A stretch of 64,000 bases of DNA from Rickettsiaceae bacterium (GTDB lineage: Bacteria > Pseudomonadota > Alphaproteobacteria > Rickettsiales > Rickettsiaceae), in NCBI GenBank assembly GCA_024236375.1, contig JACKKP010000001.1:309872-373871 (forward strand), in the 5' to 3' direction. The position numbers and the translations under genes were made by a program. Each line of letters begins with the position of its first letter. Position 1 is the first letter of the stretch. Of this stretch, positions 1 to 9,887 are shown one piece after another. The notes under the pieces are model-generated. The model was given only the letters and a program-made list of their open reading frames with translations, had not been told where the DNA came from and searched no databases.

Positions 1-1098
1 GGTATAGAAGCTTTATTTGCTAAAAATAAAATTACCAAAATTTCTGGCACAGCAAAAATTATAGATAAAAATACTATTTCTATTGGAACGCAGCAAATTA
101 AAGCTGCAAAAATATTAATTGCAACGGGATCTTCTGTAATTAATCTGCCAGGTATAGAGGTAGATGAAAAGAGAATTATTTCTTCTACCGGGGCTCTGAT
201 TTTAAAAGAAGTTCCTAAAAAACTTGTAGTAATAGGCGGTGGATATATTGGGCTTGAACTTGGTTCGGTTTGGAGACGACTAGGTAGTGAAGTGACAGTA
301 ATTGAATATGCAGATCGTATAGTGCCAGCCCTTGATGTTGAAATAGGAAAGTCTTTCCATAAAATTCTTGAGAAGCAGGGGATTAAATTTATGCTGAGTT
401 CAAAAGTGATCAGCGCTAATAAGACTGATAAAAACATTAAAATAGAGATAGAAGAGGTTGGAAGTAGCAAAAAATCTACATTAGAATGTGATATATTACT
501 AGTATCAGTTGGACGTAAACCTTATACTCAAAATTTAGGACTTGAAAATATTGGAGTCAAATTAGACGATTACGGTCGGATCGAAGTAAATAATCATTTT
601 CAAACTAATATAGATAATATTTATGCAGTGGGCGATGTAATCAAAGGTCCAATGCTTGCTCATAAAGCAGAAGAAGAAGCGGTTGCTGCGGTAGAAATAA
701 TGAATAATCAAGCAGGACATGTATCTTATGAGCTAATACCTAGTGTTGTATATACGTACCCTGAAGTTGCTTCCATTGGCAAGACAGAAGAGGATTTGAA
801 ACAAAGAAATATTGGTTATAAAGTAGGTAAATTCCCTTTTCTTGCCAATTCACGGGCAAGAACTATAGGATGTAATGATGGAATGGTAAAAATATTAGCA
901 TGTGCTAAAACAGATCGGGTACTTGGTGCTCATATAATTGGCCCAGATGCTGGGAATATGATTGCAGAACTTGCAGCTTATATGGAATTTGGTGCTTCTT
1001 CTGAGGATATAGCTAGAACTTGTCACGCTCATCCTACTTTAAGTGAAGCTATTAAAGAAGCAGCGTTAGGGGTTAGTAAACGTAGTATTAATATATAA
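1..1098 (+). CDS. lpdA: Dihydrolipoamide dehydrogenase (E3), 5'-truncated by window edge
   Basis: This is the C-terminal 365 residues of a class I flavoprotein disulfide reductase. It reoxidises the lipoyl groups of 2-oxoacid dehydrogenase complexes with NAD+. The frame is open from the first base, so the true start lies outside. Visible in order are the ATGS turn of the FAD domain, a GGGYIGLE NAD-binding glycine motif, the second FAD motif AVGDV followed by AHKAEEE, and the dimerisation domain ending with HAHPTLSEA, which carries the catalytic His-Glu pair. The redox CxxxxC motif must lie upstream of the window. HAHPTLSE is typical of E3 rather than glutathione or mercuric reductase. Confidence 0.95.
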   Translation, partial: GIEALFAKNKITKISGTAKIIDKNTISIGTQQIKAAKILIATGSSVINLPGIEVDEKRIISSTGALILKEVPKKLVVIGGGYIGLELGSVWRRLGSEVTVIEYADRIVPALDVEIGKSFHKILEKQGIKFMLSSKVISANKTDKNIKIEIEEVGSSKKSTLECDILLVSVGRKPYTQNLGLENIGVKLDDYGRIEVNNHFQTNIDNIYAVGDVIKGPMLAHKAEEEAVAAVEIMNNQAGHVSYELIPSVVYTYPEVASIGKTEEDLKQRNIGYKVGKFPFLANSRARTIGCNDGMVKILACAKTDRVLGAHIIGPDAGNMIAELAAYMEFGASSEDIARTCHAHPTLSEAIKEAALGVSKRSINI

Positions 1099-1529
1099 TT
1101 GCCTTCATAGGCTCCTTAAAGGTAAGAATGCAAGCGGATTATATAATTGAAGATTGTTTTGCCAGGTATCGAAATTTATTTAAATCTTAGGCTAATATCA
1201 CTCAATAATAAATGCTTTATATCAGAGTGTCATCAAACCATTCTGCGTCTATATTTGCTGTGAGTTACATTTCCATTTCGCGGTTTGAAGATTATACAAG
1301 CTTGTTATAAAAATTGATTGTTATAAATTCTCCTAAAATCTGCAGGTGAATAAGTTATATCTACAATAAATCTTTGGCCAAATTAGTTTAATTTTATTAT
1401 AAAACATTGTTCAAAATTATTGAATATATAACATTTGTTTAAGATATCGAACTTATTGAAATTAAAGCTTGCGGTTGCAAAATTAATGATATATCTTTAC
1501 ACTTAATGACATTTTATTAATATATATTT
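1099..1529. other. Non-coding gap with no recognised feature
   Basis: This 431-base AT-rich gap follows lpdA. I find no open frame with family resemblance, no RNA gene and no convincing T-tailed hairpin. It presumably holds the promoter of the downstream sensor kinase, but I cannot assign one confidently. Confidence 0.5.
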
Positions 1530-4472
1530 ATGCATTTTAATGTAGATATAGCTATTATATTTGCCTTCTTAGCGGTGACTATTTTTGTCGGAATGGGCCA
1601 CGGCAAAAAAATCAAAACACTTGAAGATTATGCTCTTGGCGGGCGAGATTTTTCTACCGCTGCGTTAATTGCTACAATTGTAGCCACGTATGCTAGTGGA
1701 AGTGGTTTTATGACTACTTTGACACGTACTTACCGTGATGGTTTACATTACTTATTTGCCTCTATTGGTGTAGGAGTGTGGTTAATCCTCATGGCATTTA
1801 TTATTTTACCACGTATGAAAGAATTTCTAGGAAAAGTTTCCATCGCCCATGCTATGGGTGGATTATATGGTAAAGCAGTACAAGTTGTTGTTGCACTTGC
1901 AAGTAGCATAGGAGCTGTTGGTAGTATTGCCGTACAATTTAAAGTATTTGGTAACATTTTTTCTTATTTTTTATACATAAATGATGCTGTAGCAATTATT
2001 ATAGCTGGGGTAATTACAACTGCATATTCGGCTTTTGGTGGGATAAGAGCGGTAACTTTTACTGACGTATTTCAATTTTTTGCATTTGGAATTATTATCC
2101 CACTATTAAGTTTTGTTATTTGGAATAATTTTTACAATGAAGGATATAGTATTATTACTGCATTGCAGGTACCTAAATATAATATATCTAATTTATTTAG
2201 CAATAATAATCCTAAGTTAATTGAAACGTTGATTATATTTAGCTTCTTTGCTATGCCTGGAATTTCAGGTGCTACTTTTCAAAGAATTTCAATGGGACGT
2301 GATATAGCACAAGTCAAAAAAGCTTTTATTATTTCAGGTGTGTGTTTAATTTTTATCAAAATTGCAATAGCATGGATTCCATTTTTAATTTATATCATGA
2401 AACCAGATATAGTCAGTAAAGATTTACTCGGTTATATCATAGATACATATGGTTATAACGGCTTGAAAGGTATGATTATTGTTGCCATTATAGCGTTTAC
2501 TATGTCGACCGCTGATTCAAAAATTAATGCTGCATCGGTAATGTTTACTAACGATATATGTAAAGTATTTGTAAGGCGTCCTATACAAGAGATATTAATC
2601 TCGCGCATATTTGCTTTTATAATAGGATTTGGTGCAATTGGGTTAGCGCTTACGGAAAATGATTTATTAAATATGTTAATTTTTACTGGGAGTTTTGCCA
2701 CTCCCATAGTCACGCCATTATTTTTAATGTCAATTTTTGGTTTTCGTACTAGTAGTAAGTCTGTATTGCTTGGAAGTAGTGCAGCTTTTATTTTTACTTT
2801 TATATGTCATATATGGAGTGTACACCTTAGTGATATTTCAAAAGAAGTTAATGGAATCACTTTGCAATTTGTTTCTATGATACTTAATGTATCTATTACA
2901 GCTTTAAGCCACTATCTCTTGAGCCAGCCTGGAGGTTGGGTGAAGACTCAAGGAACTGAAGATGTAAAAAAACAGCGCTTAGAAAGAAGAGTGAAATGGT
3001 TAGAACTTTTGCAAGATGTCAAAAATTTTAACCTAATAAATTATTTGCGTAAAACTTCTCCTAAATATGATGATATGTATGTGAGAGTAGGGATATATTT
3101 TATCATCTATACATTAACTACAATGTATTCTACCCATACTAATTTATTAGGTACGGGGCGCCAATTATTATCGTGGATTTATCCTTTCATGTTAATTACT
3201 GGTACAATGATGACTATATATCATTTATGGCCTTCTAGCATTCCTAATATTATCAAAGAAAAAATAATACAAATATGGTGGCCATTATCATTATTTTACA
3301 TGTTGATAGTATTTAGTGGGTTTTTTGTATTATTAAGTGATTTCAGTTTGCTGCAAACTTCTGTAGCTTTCTTAAACTTATTAGTAATTATCACTTTATA
3401 TAAATGGCAAATGTCTGTAATTTCACTGCCACTTGGTCTTTACCTGAGTAATCAATTATATAATAGTGTATATGGATCTTATAATCTGAAATTTGATCCA
3501 GGTTCTCCTGAAGCAATCATGTTATATTTAATGTTGTTATGTGGTACAGCAATCATTATGTTTGTCAAACCTAAACAAGAATATTTGGAAGCTACAGAAA
3601 GTACTGTGGGTAGTTTGCAGAATGAAGTGACAATGCTCGTGGGAGCTACTAACAGTTATATGAACAAGATATCATCGCTCAGTAATGAAGTTGTAAATCT
3701 GCATGAAAAAGTAGATTTTTATAGTGACAGAGTAACAGATCAAGAGAAAGAAATTGAAAGATTAGGTGCTACTTCGCAGAAAATCCTGAATAATGTGACG
3801 CATGAATTACGCTTACCAGTTGGTAATGTGATGAATTTCGCGAGTTTATTATCAGAGAGTTTAGGTGATATGAACCAAGAACAGTTAAAAGAATTATCTG
3901 ATGAAGTATTTAAGAATAGTGAGCGTCTTTCGAGCATGATAATGAACATGCTTGATCTTGCTACTTTAGATATTAGAAAGGTACAATTAGCTAAAAGAAT
4001 AATTAATCTTGGAGAACTGGTTAAGGATCGTGTTGAGAGATGCCAAAAAATCTATTTAGAGGGTAAACCTATAGATATTAAACTTACTATTTCTCCTGAA
4101 ATATTAATTGCAGTTGACCCAAATTATGTGAAACAGATAGTAGATAATTTGATAATTAATGCGATTAAATATAGTGATGAAGGATTAATAGAAGTTGAAG
4201 TGAGAGAAGAATTATCCGCTAATGTTAACGGAGCGGTGATAATAATTAAAGATCAGGGGATTGGGATACCAAAGGAAGAGATATTTGATATATTCACTCC
4301 ATTTAAAACCAGTTCTAGAACATTTTCAAAGGCAGAAGGTAGAGGGGTTGGCTTGTCCTTATGTAAGACTGCAGCTGAGGCACATGGGGGACATATAGAA
4401 GTAAGAAGTGGGGCCAAAGGCGCAAAATTTACTGTATGGTTGCCAATTACTAAGATAATGCCGCGCTCATAA
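1530..4472 (+). CDS. Sodium:solute symporter-histidine kinase fusion
   Basis: A 980-residue membrane sensor kinase. Residues 1 to about 480 form a sodium/solute symporter (SSF, PutP-like) domain with many hydrophobic helices. A second membrane block covers about 520-690. A short coiled coil (about 695-745) leads to the HisKA domain with phospho-acceptor His758 (VTHELRLP). The HATPase domain follows, with N box (DNLIINAIKYS), G1 (DQGIGIP) and G2 (GRGVGLSL). The layout resembles CbrA-type kinases that couple solute transport or sensing to phosphorelay. No PAS or receiver domain is seen and no response regulator lies beside it, so it is an orphan here. The ligand is unknown. The gene stands alone between two gaps. 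Confidence 0.9.
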   Translation: MHFNVDIAIIFAFLAVTIFVGMGHGKKIKTLEDYALGGRDFSTAALIATIVATYASGSGFMTTLTRTYRDGLHYLFASIGVGVWLILMAFIILPRMKEFLGKVSIAHAMGGLYGKAVQVVVALASSIGAVGSIAVQFKVFGNIFSYFLYINDAVAIIIAGVITTAYSAFGGIRAVTFTDVFQFFAFGIIIPLLSFVIWNNFYNEGYSIITALQVPKYNISNLFSNNNPKLIETLIIFSFFAMPGISGATFQRISMGRDIAQVKKAFIISGVCLIFIKIAIAWIPFLIYIMKPDIVSKDLLGYIIDTYGYNGLKGMIIVAIIAFTMSTADSKINAASVMFTNDICKVFVRRPIQEILISRIFAFIIGFGAIGLALTENDLLNMLIFTGSFATPIVTPLFLMSIFGFRTSSKSVLLGSSAAFIFTFICHIWSVHLSDISKEVNGITLQFVSMILNVSITALSHYLLSQPGGWVKTQGTEDVKKQRLERRVKWLELLQDVKNFNLINYLRKTSPKYDDMYVRVGIYFIIYTLTTMYSTHTNLLGTGRQLLSWIYPFMLITGTMMTIYHLWPSSIPNIIKEKIIQIWWPLSLFYMLIVFSGFFVLLSDFSLLQTSVAFLNLLVIITLYKWQMSVISLPLGLYLSNQLYNSVYGSYNLKFDPGSPEAIMLYLMLLCGTAIIMFVKPKQEYLEATESTVGSLQNEVTMLVGATNSYMNKISSLSNEVVNLHEKVDFYSDRVTDQEKEIERLGATSQKILNNVTHELRLPVGNVMNFASLLSESLGDMNQEQLKELSDEVFKNSERLSSMIMNMLDLATLDIRKVQLAKRIINLGELVKDRVERCQKIYLEGKPIDIKLTISPEILIAVDPNYVKQIVDNLIINAIKYSDEGLIEVEVREELSANVNGAVIIIKDQGIGIPKEEIFDIFTPFKTSSRTFSKAEGRGVGLSLCKTAAEAHGGHIEVRSGAKGAKFTVWLPITKIMPRS

Positions 4473-4722
4473 AATTAAGTGATTTTTTGTTCAATTAGAT
4501 TTTAATGTTTTGGAAATAATGCTTTCTCAAGCAAAGATCAATAAAAGGGCTAGGCTAATCTTATTAGGAAGATATTTTGTAATCTAACCATTGGGGCAAT
4601 AAAAATATTCACCGCACTTTAATATCCAGCTGCTTTTTTCACTGTAATTTTATAAATTATAAAATTTTTTGTTGATTTTATTTCTAAGTTTAATTAGTGT
4701 ATTGGCTCAAGCTACAGATTTT

Positions 4723-4797
4723 GGCCAGATAGCAAAGTGGTAATGCAGTGGACTGCAAATCCTCTATTCGCCGGTTCGATTCCGGCTCTGGCCTCCA
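4723..4797 (+). tRNA. tRNA-Cys (GCA)
   Basis: Cloverleaf read by eye: acceptor GGCCAGA pairs with TCTGGCC, the T arm contains GGTTCGATTCC, and the anticodon loop is CTGCAAA with anticodon GCA at 4755-4757. The discriminator base is T, as usual for tRNA-Cys, and CCA is encoded (4795-4797). The anticodon stem carries one T-T mismatch. Confidence 0.95.
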
Positions 4798-4864
4798 TTT
4801 CCATAATATCAATTCACTTATTTAAAATTTGGTTTATAATTAACTCAAACTTTAAGTATAAACC

Positions 4865-5803
4865 ATGGAAGCTACGTATTTTGAACAATTTTTTGAAACT
4901 ATTTTAGCTGAAAGAGCAGTAGCACAAAATACAATTGTAAGTTACAGACGTGATTTACAAGATTTTTGGAAATTTACTCACAGTTTGAAAATTAATTTAC
5001 TAGATGTAGTCACATCCGATATCGAACAATTTGTCGTTCATTTGAGTAAAAATGGACTTTCTGCTCGTAGTATTAATAGAAAAATTTCTGTTTTGAACAC
5101 ATATTATAATTTTTTGATCAGTGAAGATTATCTATCTTCTAACCCTGTCTTAAATGTTGATTTACCGAAATTTATTAACAAGCTACCTAAAATATTATCT
5201 GCAGATCAAATTACAAAATTATTATGCGATGCAGCTAGCAATAAAACTGCCGAGGGAATAAGGCTAGAAGCAATGATTCATTTAATATATGCTAGTGGTA
5301 TGCGCGTGAGCGAACTTATCTCCTTGAAACTTGCTGATATTACTCAAGGTGTAAACAATCTCATAGTTCGCGATCATTTTACTATAAAAGGCAAGGGAGC
5401 TAAAGAACGTTTAATATTAATCAGCGAAAAAGCACGCTTAATAGTACAAGAATATGTGAATATACGTGAGCAATTTATAAATCCCCAAGATAAAAACAAT
5501 AAATTCTTATTTCCGAGTGATGCAAAACAAGGTTATTTAACCAGGCAATATTTTGCTCAGCAACTGAAAAAAACTGCTATAAAAGCAGGTCTTGACCCTG
5601 AACTAGTGTCGCCACATATTTTGCGTCATAGTTTTGCAAGTCATTTATTATCAGGTGGAGCAGATTTAAGGGTCATACAAGAATTGCTTGGTCATGCTGA
5701 TATTGCCACTACGCAAATTTATACTCATATAGCTTCAAACGAATTAAAGGAAATAATAGATAATTTTCATCCATTAAGTTCAAAATGTTCAAATAAGAAA
5801 TAG
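4865..5803 (+). CDS. xerD: Tyrosine recombinase XerD
   Basis: A 312-residue site-specific recombinase that, with XerC, resolves chromosome dimers at dif. The N-terminal SAM-like core-binding domain (about 1-95) precedes the catalytic domain. The full active-site set is present: Arg147 (GMRVSE), a lysine in the KGKG turn near 175-177, His251 and Arg254 (HILRHSF), His277 (LLGHADI) and nucleophile Tyr286. Length is normal for the family. The second Xer gene at 14289-15212 supports a standard XerC/XerD pair rather than a phage integrase. XerD versus XerC is assigned by overall resemblance and by the neighbour mnmE of the other copy. Confidence 0.88.
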   Translation: MEATYFEQFFETILAERAVAQNTIVSYRRDLQDFWKFTHSLKINLLDVVTSDIEQFVVHLSKNGLSARSINRKISVLNTYYNFLISEDYLSSNPVLNVDLPKFINKLPKILSADQITKLLCDAASNKTAEGIRLEAMIHLIYASGMRVSELISLKLADITQGVNNLIVRDHFTIKGKGAKERLILISEKARLIVQEYVNIREQFINPQDKNNKFLFPSDAKQGYLTRQYFAQQLKKTAIKAGLDPELVSPHILRHSFASHLLSGGADLRVIQELLGHADIATTQIYTHIASNELKEIIDNFHPLSSKCSNKK

Positions 5804-6135
5804 ATTGTGTTTGTAAATTAGCAGATTTTGAATAAAATCATATCTATAACAGTATAAAGCATTTGAAATTGCTTTTTTTTAAACTTTCCGCTGTTGTCAC
5901 TATATATACACTTGATTGCGCAGCTTATTAATCGCCAATGTTGTGATGGAGTAGAATTATTGTATGTTTCTTAATTATAGTGTTAATTAGTTTTAATCAG
6001 CTACTGAAATATTAATTGCAAATTGCTCTCTCTTATATTCTAACTTAGCATTAACAACTATATCGAGTTATCGCAGATTTTGTAATTCACACTATAAGAA
6101 CAAGGAAAACTTTAAATAATTACTTTATGATGGGA
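5804..6135. other. Gap after xerD; only a weak terminator seen
   Basis: About 330 AT-rich bases between xerD and the minus-strand tRNA-Val. Apart from the small hairpin at 5856-5880 I see no gene or regulatory element. Confidence 0.5.
5856..5880 (+). terminator. Possible intrinsic terminator of xerD
   Basis: A 6-bp stem (AAAGCA/TGCTTT, loop of 8) is followed by an uninterrupted T run to 5880, 53 bases after the xerD stop. The stem is short, so support is moderate. Confidence 0.45.
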
Positions 6136-6212
6136 TGGTGGGCGATAACAGACTCGAACTGCCGACCTTTACGATGTCAACGTAACGCTCTAACCAACTG
6201 AGCTAATCGCCC
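6136..6212 (-). tRNA. tRNA-Val (GAC)
   Basis: On the minus strand the acceptor GGGCGAT pairs with ATCGCCC, followed by discriminator A and encoded CCA. The D arm begins TAGCTCAG, the anticodon stem TTACG/CGTAA encloses loop TTGACAT with anticodon GAC, and the T arm carries GTTCGAGTC. All stems close. Confidence 0.95.
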
Positions 6213-6299
6213 CCTAAATTGCTTGGTAGTTTGAATATGTACTATCAATTTGCTAAAATATCAAGTATAAATTTGCTCACAATCTAAGTAATAACATTT

Positions 6300-6947
6300 A
6301 TGAAAAAATTTATTATAGCACTTGATGGCCCTTCTGGTGCAGGAAAAAGTTTAATCGGCAGGATGATCGCAGCAAAATATTCTCTAAGATATTTTCCGTC
6401 CAGTTGGCTTTATCGTTATTTGGCGTATTCATGTAGACAGCTTAATATTAAACCAGACGAAATTGGTAATATAATTAAATTAGCATCTAAGCTTGAATAT
6501 TTATATGAAAATAATAACCTAGATCTCAACACAGAGGAAATAGGTAATTATGCTTCCAAAGTGGCAGCAATTGAAGAAATTCGTGAAATAATTAATATAG
6601 AGCTACAAAATATAATTGCTAAAACTAATCGTATTATTATGGAAGGGCGTGATATCGGTTCTGTTGTTGCAGTAAATGCGCATCTAAAAATATACCTTAC
6701 TGCGGATATTAAGATTCGTGCAGAAAGACGATATAAACAGTTGTGTTCAGAAGGAAAAGAATGTATATTGAGTGATATTTTGAGCCTGATACAGGAACGT
6801 GATGCAAGAGATAAAGCGCGTGAGTTTGCTCCCTTAATTGTTGCTAATAACTCATTAGTGATTGATAGTTCGCATCTTACACCAGAAGAAATTATGCTTA
6901 AAATAGAACAACATATAGTGACTCATAATGCCGCAGAGTTGCTTTAA
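6300..6947 (+). CDS. cmk: Cytidylate kinase
   Basis: A 215-residue (d)CMP kinase that makes (d)CDP from ATP. The P-loop GPSGAGKS is at residues 10-17. GRDIGSVV (near 117-124) is the nucleotide-binding motif typical of Cmk, and RDARDKARE near 165-175 supplies the conserved arginine lid. Length matches the family (about 220). It lies 60 bases upstream of rpsA in the same orientation, the classic cmk-rpsA order of many proteobacteria. Confidence 0.95.
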   Translation: MKKFIIALDGPSGAGKSLIGRMIAAKYSLRYFPSSWLYRYLAYSCRQLNIKPDEIGNIIKLASKLEYLYENNNLDLNTEEIGNYASKVAAIEEIREIINIELQNIIAKTNRIIMEGRDIGSVVAVNAHLKIYLTADIKIRAERRYKQLCSEGKECILSDILSLIQERDARDKAREFAPLIVANNSLVIDSSHLTPEEIMLKIEQHIVTHNAAELL

Positions 6948-7007
6948 TTTTAACTTAAACTAGCTAAAATTTTACGGCATGATTTTAGCAAACTTTTTAG
7001 AGAATTT

Positions 7008-8735
7008 ATGAATATAAAAACAAGATTTGTCCCGCAATTAGCTGGAGTTGAATTAGGAAAAGAAGATTTTTCTAAATTATTAGACCAAGTCAATACCTCC
7101 AAAATTACTGAAGGATCAGTTGTCAAAGGTCAAGTAGTTGGAGTAACAAATGATGTAGTTATTGTTGATGTAGGACTTAAAAATGAAGGTAGAATTGCTA
7201 TTTCAGAATTTAAGACGATCCAAGATCACGAATTGCCAGTAGTAGGTGACATAGTCGATGTTTTTGTAGAAAAAGTAGAGGGTAGAAGGGGCACAATATT
7301 AAGTCGTGAAAAAGCCTTAAGAGAAGAATCATGGAAAAGACTTGAGCAAATGTTTGAACGTGGTGAGAACGTTAATGGTCTTATATTTGGCAGAGTTAAA
7401 GGTGGTTTCACAGTGGATTTAGATGGAGTGGTAGCTTTCTTACCTGGTAGCCAAGCAGATGTCAGACCAATCAAAGATCCTAATGTGTTATTAAATATTG
7501 TACAGCCATTCCAAATTTTGAAAATGGATGCTAAATTGGGTAATATAGTTGTATCTCGTAAGGCAATATTAGAAGAATCTCGTTCAGAAGATCGTGATAA
7601 AATGTTAGCTAATATTAAAGAAGGCGATATACTGAAAGGTACAGTAAAAAATATTACAGATTACGGCGCTTTCATTGATTTAGGAAGTGTTGATGGTTTG
7701 TTACACGTTACAGATATTTCTTGGAGCAGAATTAATCATCCATCTGAAATGTTGCATTTTGGCCAAGAAGTTAAAGTAATGGTCATTAAATTCAATGAAG
7801 AGACCAAGAGAATTTCTTTGGGTATTAAACAGCTTGATGCGAATCCATGGGAAAGCATTAAAGAAGAGTTTCCTGTAGGAAAACTTATGAAAGGCAAGAT
7901 CACTAATATCGCAGATTATGGGGTGTTTATTGAACTTAAAGATGGTATAGAAGGATTAGTTCATTCATCTGAAATAGCATGGGGTAAATCAAATCAAAAT
8001 CCTAAAAAATCTTTGACAATTGGTGAAGAAGTTGAATTTGTGATATTAGATGTAGATACTGAGAAGCACAGAATATCTTTAAGTATTAAAAGATGTAAAG
8101 ATAATCCGTTAGTAGAATTTGCTGAGAAAAATCCAGTAGGTAGTGTTATTACAGCGCCAGTCAGAAATATCACTGATTTTGGTATGTTCGTTGCTTTACG
8201 TGATAATATTGATGGTATGATCCATGAAACAGATATTAGCTGGGGTAATAATAATTCCGAATTACTAAAAAATTATAATAAAGGCGACGAAATCGAGTGT
8301 AAGGTATTAAGCATTGATCTCGATAAAGATAGGGTAGCTTTGGGTATTAAACAATTATCAGAAGATCCACATAAAGGTGCTTTTGAAGAATATAAGAAGA
8401 ATAGTGATGTCAATTGTGTAGTCACTAAAGTGAAAAGTGACGGATTGGAAGTGTTGATTGATAATAAAGTACAGGGTTTCATTAAGAAAGCTGATATTTC
8501 TGCAGAACGTTCCGATCAAAAAACTGAAAGATTTTCAGAAGGAGATCGTTTAGATGCTAAGGTTATGTCAATTGATAAAGCAACTCGTCAAGTATCGTTA
8601 TCTGTTAAAGCTTTGGAGTTGGATGAGCGTAAAAAGGCTATCAAAGAATATGGTTCTACTGATAGTGGAGCTAGCTTAGGTGACATTTTGGGTGCTGTTC
8701 TTGATAATAAGGATAAGTCTACAAAAGAAGAATAA
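7008..8735 (+). CDS. rpsA: Ribosomal protein S1
   Basis: A 575-residue protein built of about six S1/OB-fold repeats, visible as recurrent blocks such as KNITDYGAFIDLG, TNIADYGVFIEL and RNITDFGMFVAL, each followed about 50 residues later by RISLGIKQL-like strands. It binds mRNA and helps the 30S subunit start translation on weakly structured or SD-poor messages. It sits behind cmk and is followed by a strong terminator at 8773. The lysine/glutamate-rich C-terminus is usual. Length is close to the 557-residue E. coli protein. Confidence 0.97.
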   Translation: MNIKTRFVPQLAGVELGKEDFSKLLDQVNTSKITEGSVVKGQVVGVTNDVVIVDVGLKNEGRIAISEFKTIQDHELPVVGDIVDVFVEKVEGRRGTILSREKALREESWKRLEQMFERGENVNGLIFGRVKGGFTVDLDGVVAFLPGSQADVRPIKDPNVLLNIVQPFQILKMDAKLGNIVVSRKAILEESRSEDRDKMLANIKEGDILKGTVKNITDYGAFIDLGSVDGLLHVTDISWSRINHPSEMLHFGQEVKVMVIKFNEETKRISLGIKQLDANPWESIKEEFPVGKLMKGKITNIADYGVFIELKDGIEGLVHSSEIAWGKSNQNPKKSLTIGEEVEFVILDVDTEKHRISLSIKRCKDNPLVEFAEKNPVGSVITAPVRNITDFGMFVALRDNIDGMIHETDISWGNNNSELLKNYNKGDEIECKVLSIDLDKDRVALGIKQLSEDPHKGAFEEYKKNSDVNCVVTKVKSDGLEVLIDNKVQGFIKKADISAERSDQKTERFSEGDRLDAKVMSIDKATRQVSLSVKALELDERKKAIKEYGSTDSGASLGDILGAVLDNKDKSTKEE

Positions 8736-8772
8736 TTCTACTGGCGAAATAGCTATTAGCAAATTTTTCACG

Positions 8773-8813
8773 AATTGCCGCATGATAATTACTCATGCGG
8801 CAATTTGATTTTT
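8773..8813 (+). terminator. Intrinsic terminator after rpsA
   Basis: A perfect 13-bp inverted repeat (8773-8785 with 8793-8805, loop 7, GC-rich core TTGCCGCATGA) is followed by TGATTTTT. It lies 37 bases after the rpsA stop and separates rpsA from the folD remnant. Confidence 0.85.
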
Positions 8814-8853
8814 GAGCTTAGAGGTAAAACTTTATAGCGTCATAAATAATTTA

Positions 8854-9777
8854 ATGTTACAATCACGAAAAATTACATTACAAAATTCAGTGCAAAAACA
8901 TAATATAATTGATGGAAAAAAAATCAGTAACTCAATAATCGAAAATTTAAAGCTTGAGTATGACAAATATTTGGGTTTGGGTGGCGTACCAGTATGTTTG
9001 GCTATTATTTTAGTAGGAGATAATCCAGCAAGTAAAGTATATATACAAAATAAACAGAGATCCGCGTCATTTGTCGGGATGCAAACTAGATTAATTGAGT
9101 TGCCGAACAATATAGCAGAAAATGAGTTACTGGGAATTATTGATAGTTTGAATATTGATGTTACAATTTCTGGTATCATAGTACAATTACCTCTGCCAAA
9201 TCACATTGATAAACAAAAAGTGATTACTAAAATTAGTGCTGATAAAGACGTAGATGGTTTTCATCCATTAAATCTAGGATATTTATACGGGCCTGATAGC
9301 AATAAATTCGTGCCATGTACAGCGCTTGGATGTCTAGAATTAATTAAATCATGCACAAAAGAACTAAGAGGTAAGCATGTAGTGGTTATAGGCAGGTCTA
9401 TTATAGTGGGGCGGCCTTTAGCAGCATTATTACTAAAAGAAGATTGTACTGTTACTATTTGTCACTCAGCTACCAAAAATTTATCGAATATTACAAAGCA
9501 AGCAGATATAGTGGTCTCTGCAATAGGTAAACCGAAATACTTAACTAAAGAATATTTTTCACCACAATCTATAGTAATTGATGTAGGAATTTCACGAATT
9601 AAAATCAATGGTGAAATGAAATTATGCGGTGATGTATTTTGCTGATGTATCTGACTACAAGCTTTTGGTATAACTCCCCAGTTCCAGGCGGTGAAGCCAA
9701 TGACAGTAGCATATTTATTAGTGAATTGTTGCGCTGTACAAACCTTTGTCATAATAAATTGTGAGAAATATAGTTAA
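8854..9777 (+). pseudogene. folD: FolD with frameshifted C-terminus
   Basis: FolD interconverts methylene-, methenyl- and formyl-tetrahydrofolate. The body is well kept: IIDGKKIS at the N-terminus, YIQNKQ with the catalytic lysine, IIVQLPLP, DKDVDGFHP, and the Rossmann part VVVIGRSIIVGRPLA. The frame stops at 9645 right after CGDVFC. Downstream the expected tail can still be read only by changing frame several times: ADVSDYKLLV, then TP, then VPGG, then KPMTVAYLLVN in the first frame. The conserved PGGVGPMT segment is thus broken by at least three indels. The start is uncertain: ATG 8854 or GTG 8890; a TTG at 8812 is unlikely because it overlaps the terminator. Probably inactive unless the indels are sequencing errors. 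Confidence 0.8.
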
Positions 9778-9887
9778 GTATATATTTGTTACACTTAGCT
9801 CCAATTATTGTAAAATTTGTAGTTTAATATTTTATTTTGACTAAATATATCTTAAAATTTTAATAGTAAACTAAATTAAGAGATTAG

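Noticed and set aside
4865..5803. Tyrosine recombinase beside a tRNA as a possible phage or island integrase
   Set aside because: Length, motifs and the presence of both XerC and XerD fit chromosome dimer resolution; no phage or mobility genes are nearby.
8812..8853. TTG start giving a longer FolD
   Set aside because: The TTG overlaps the T tail of the rpsA terminator and the extra residues do not resemble FolD.
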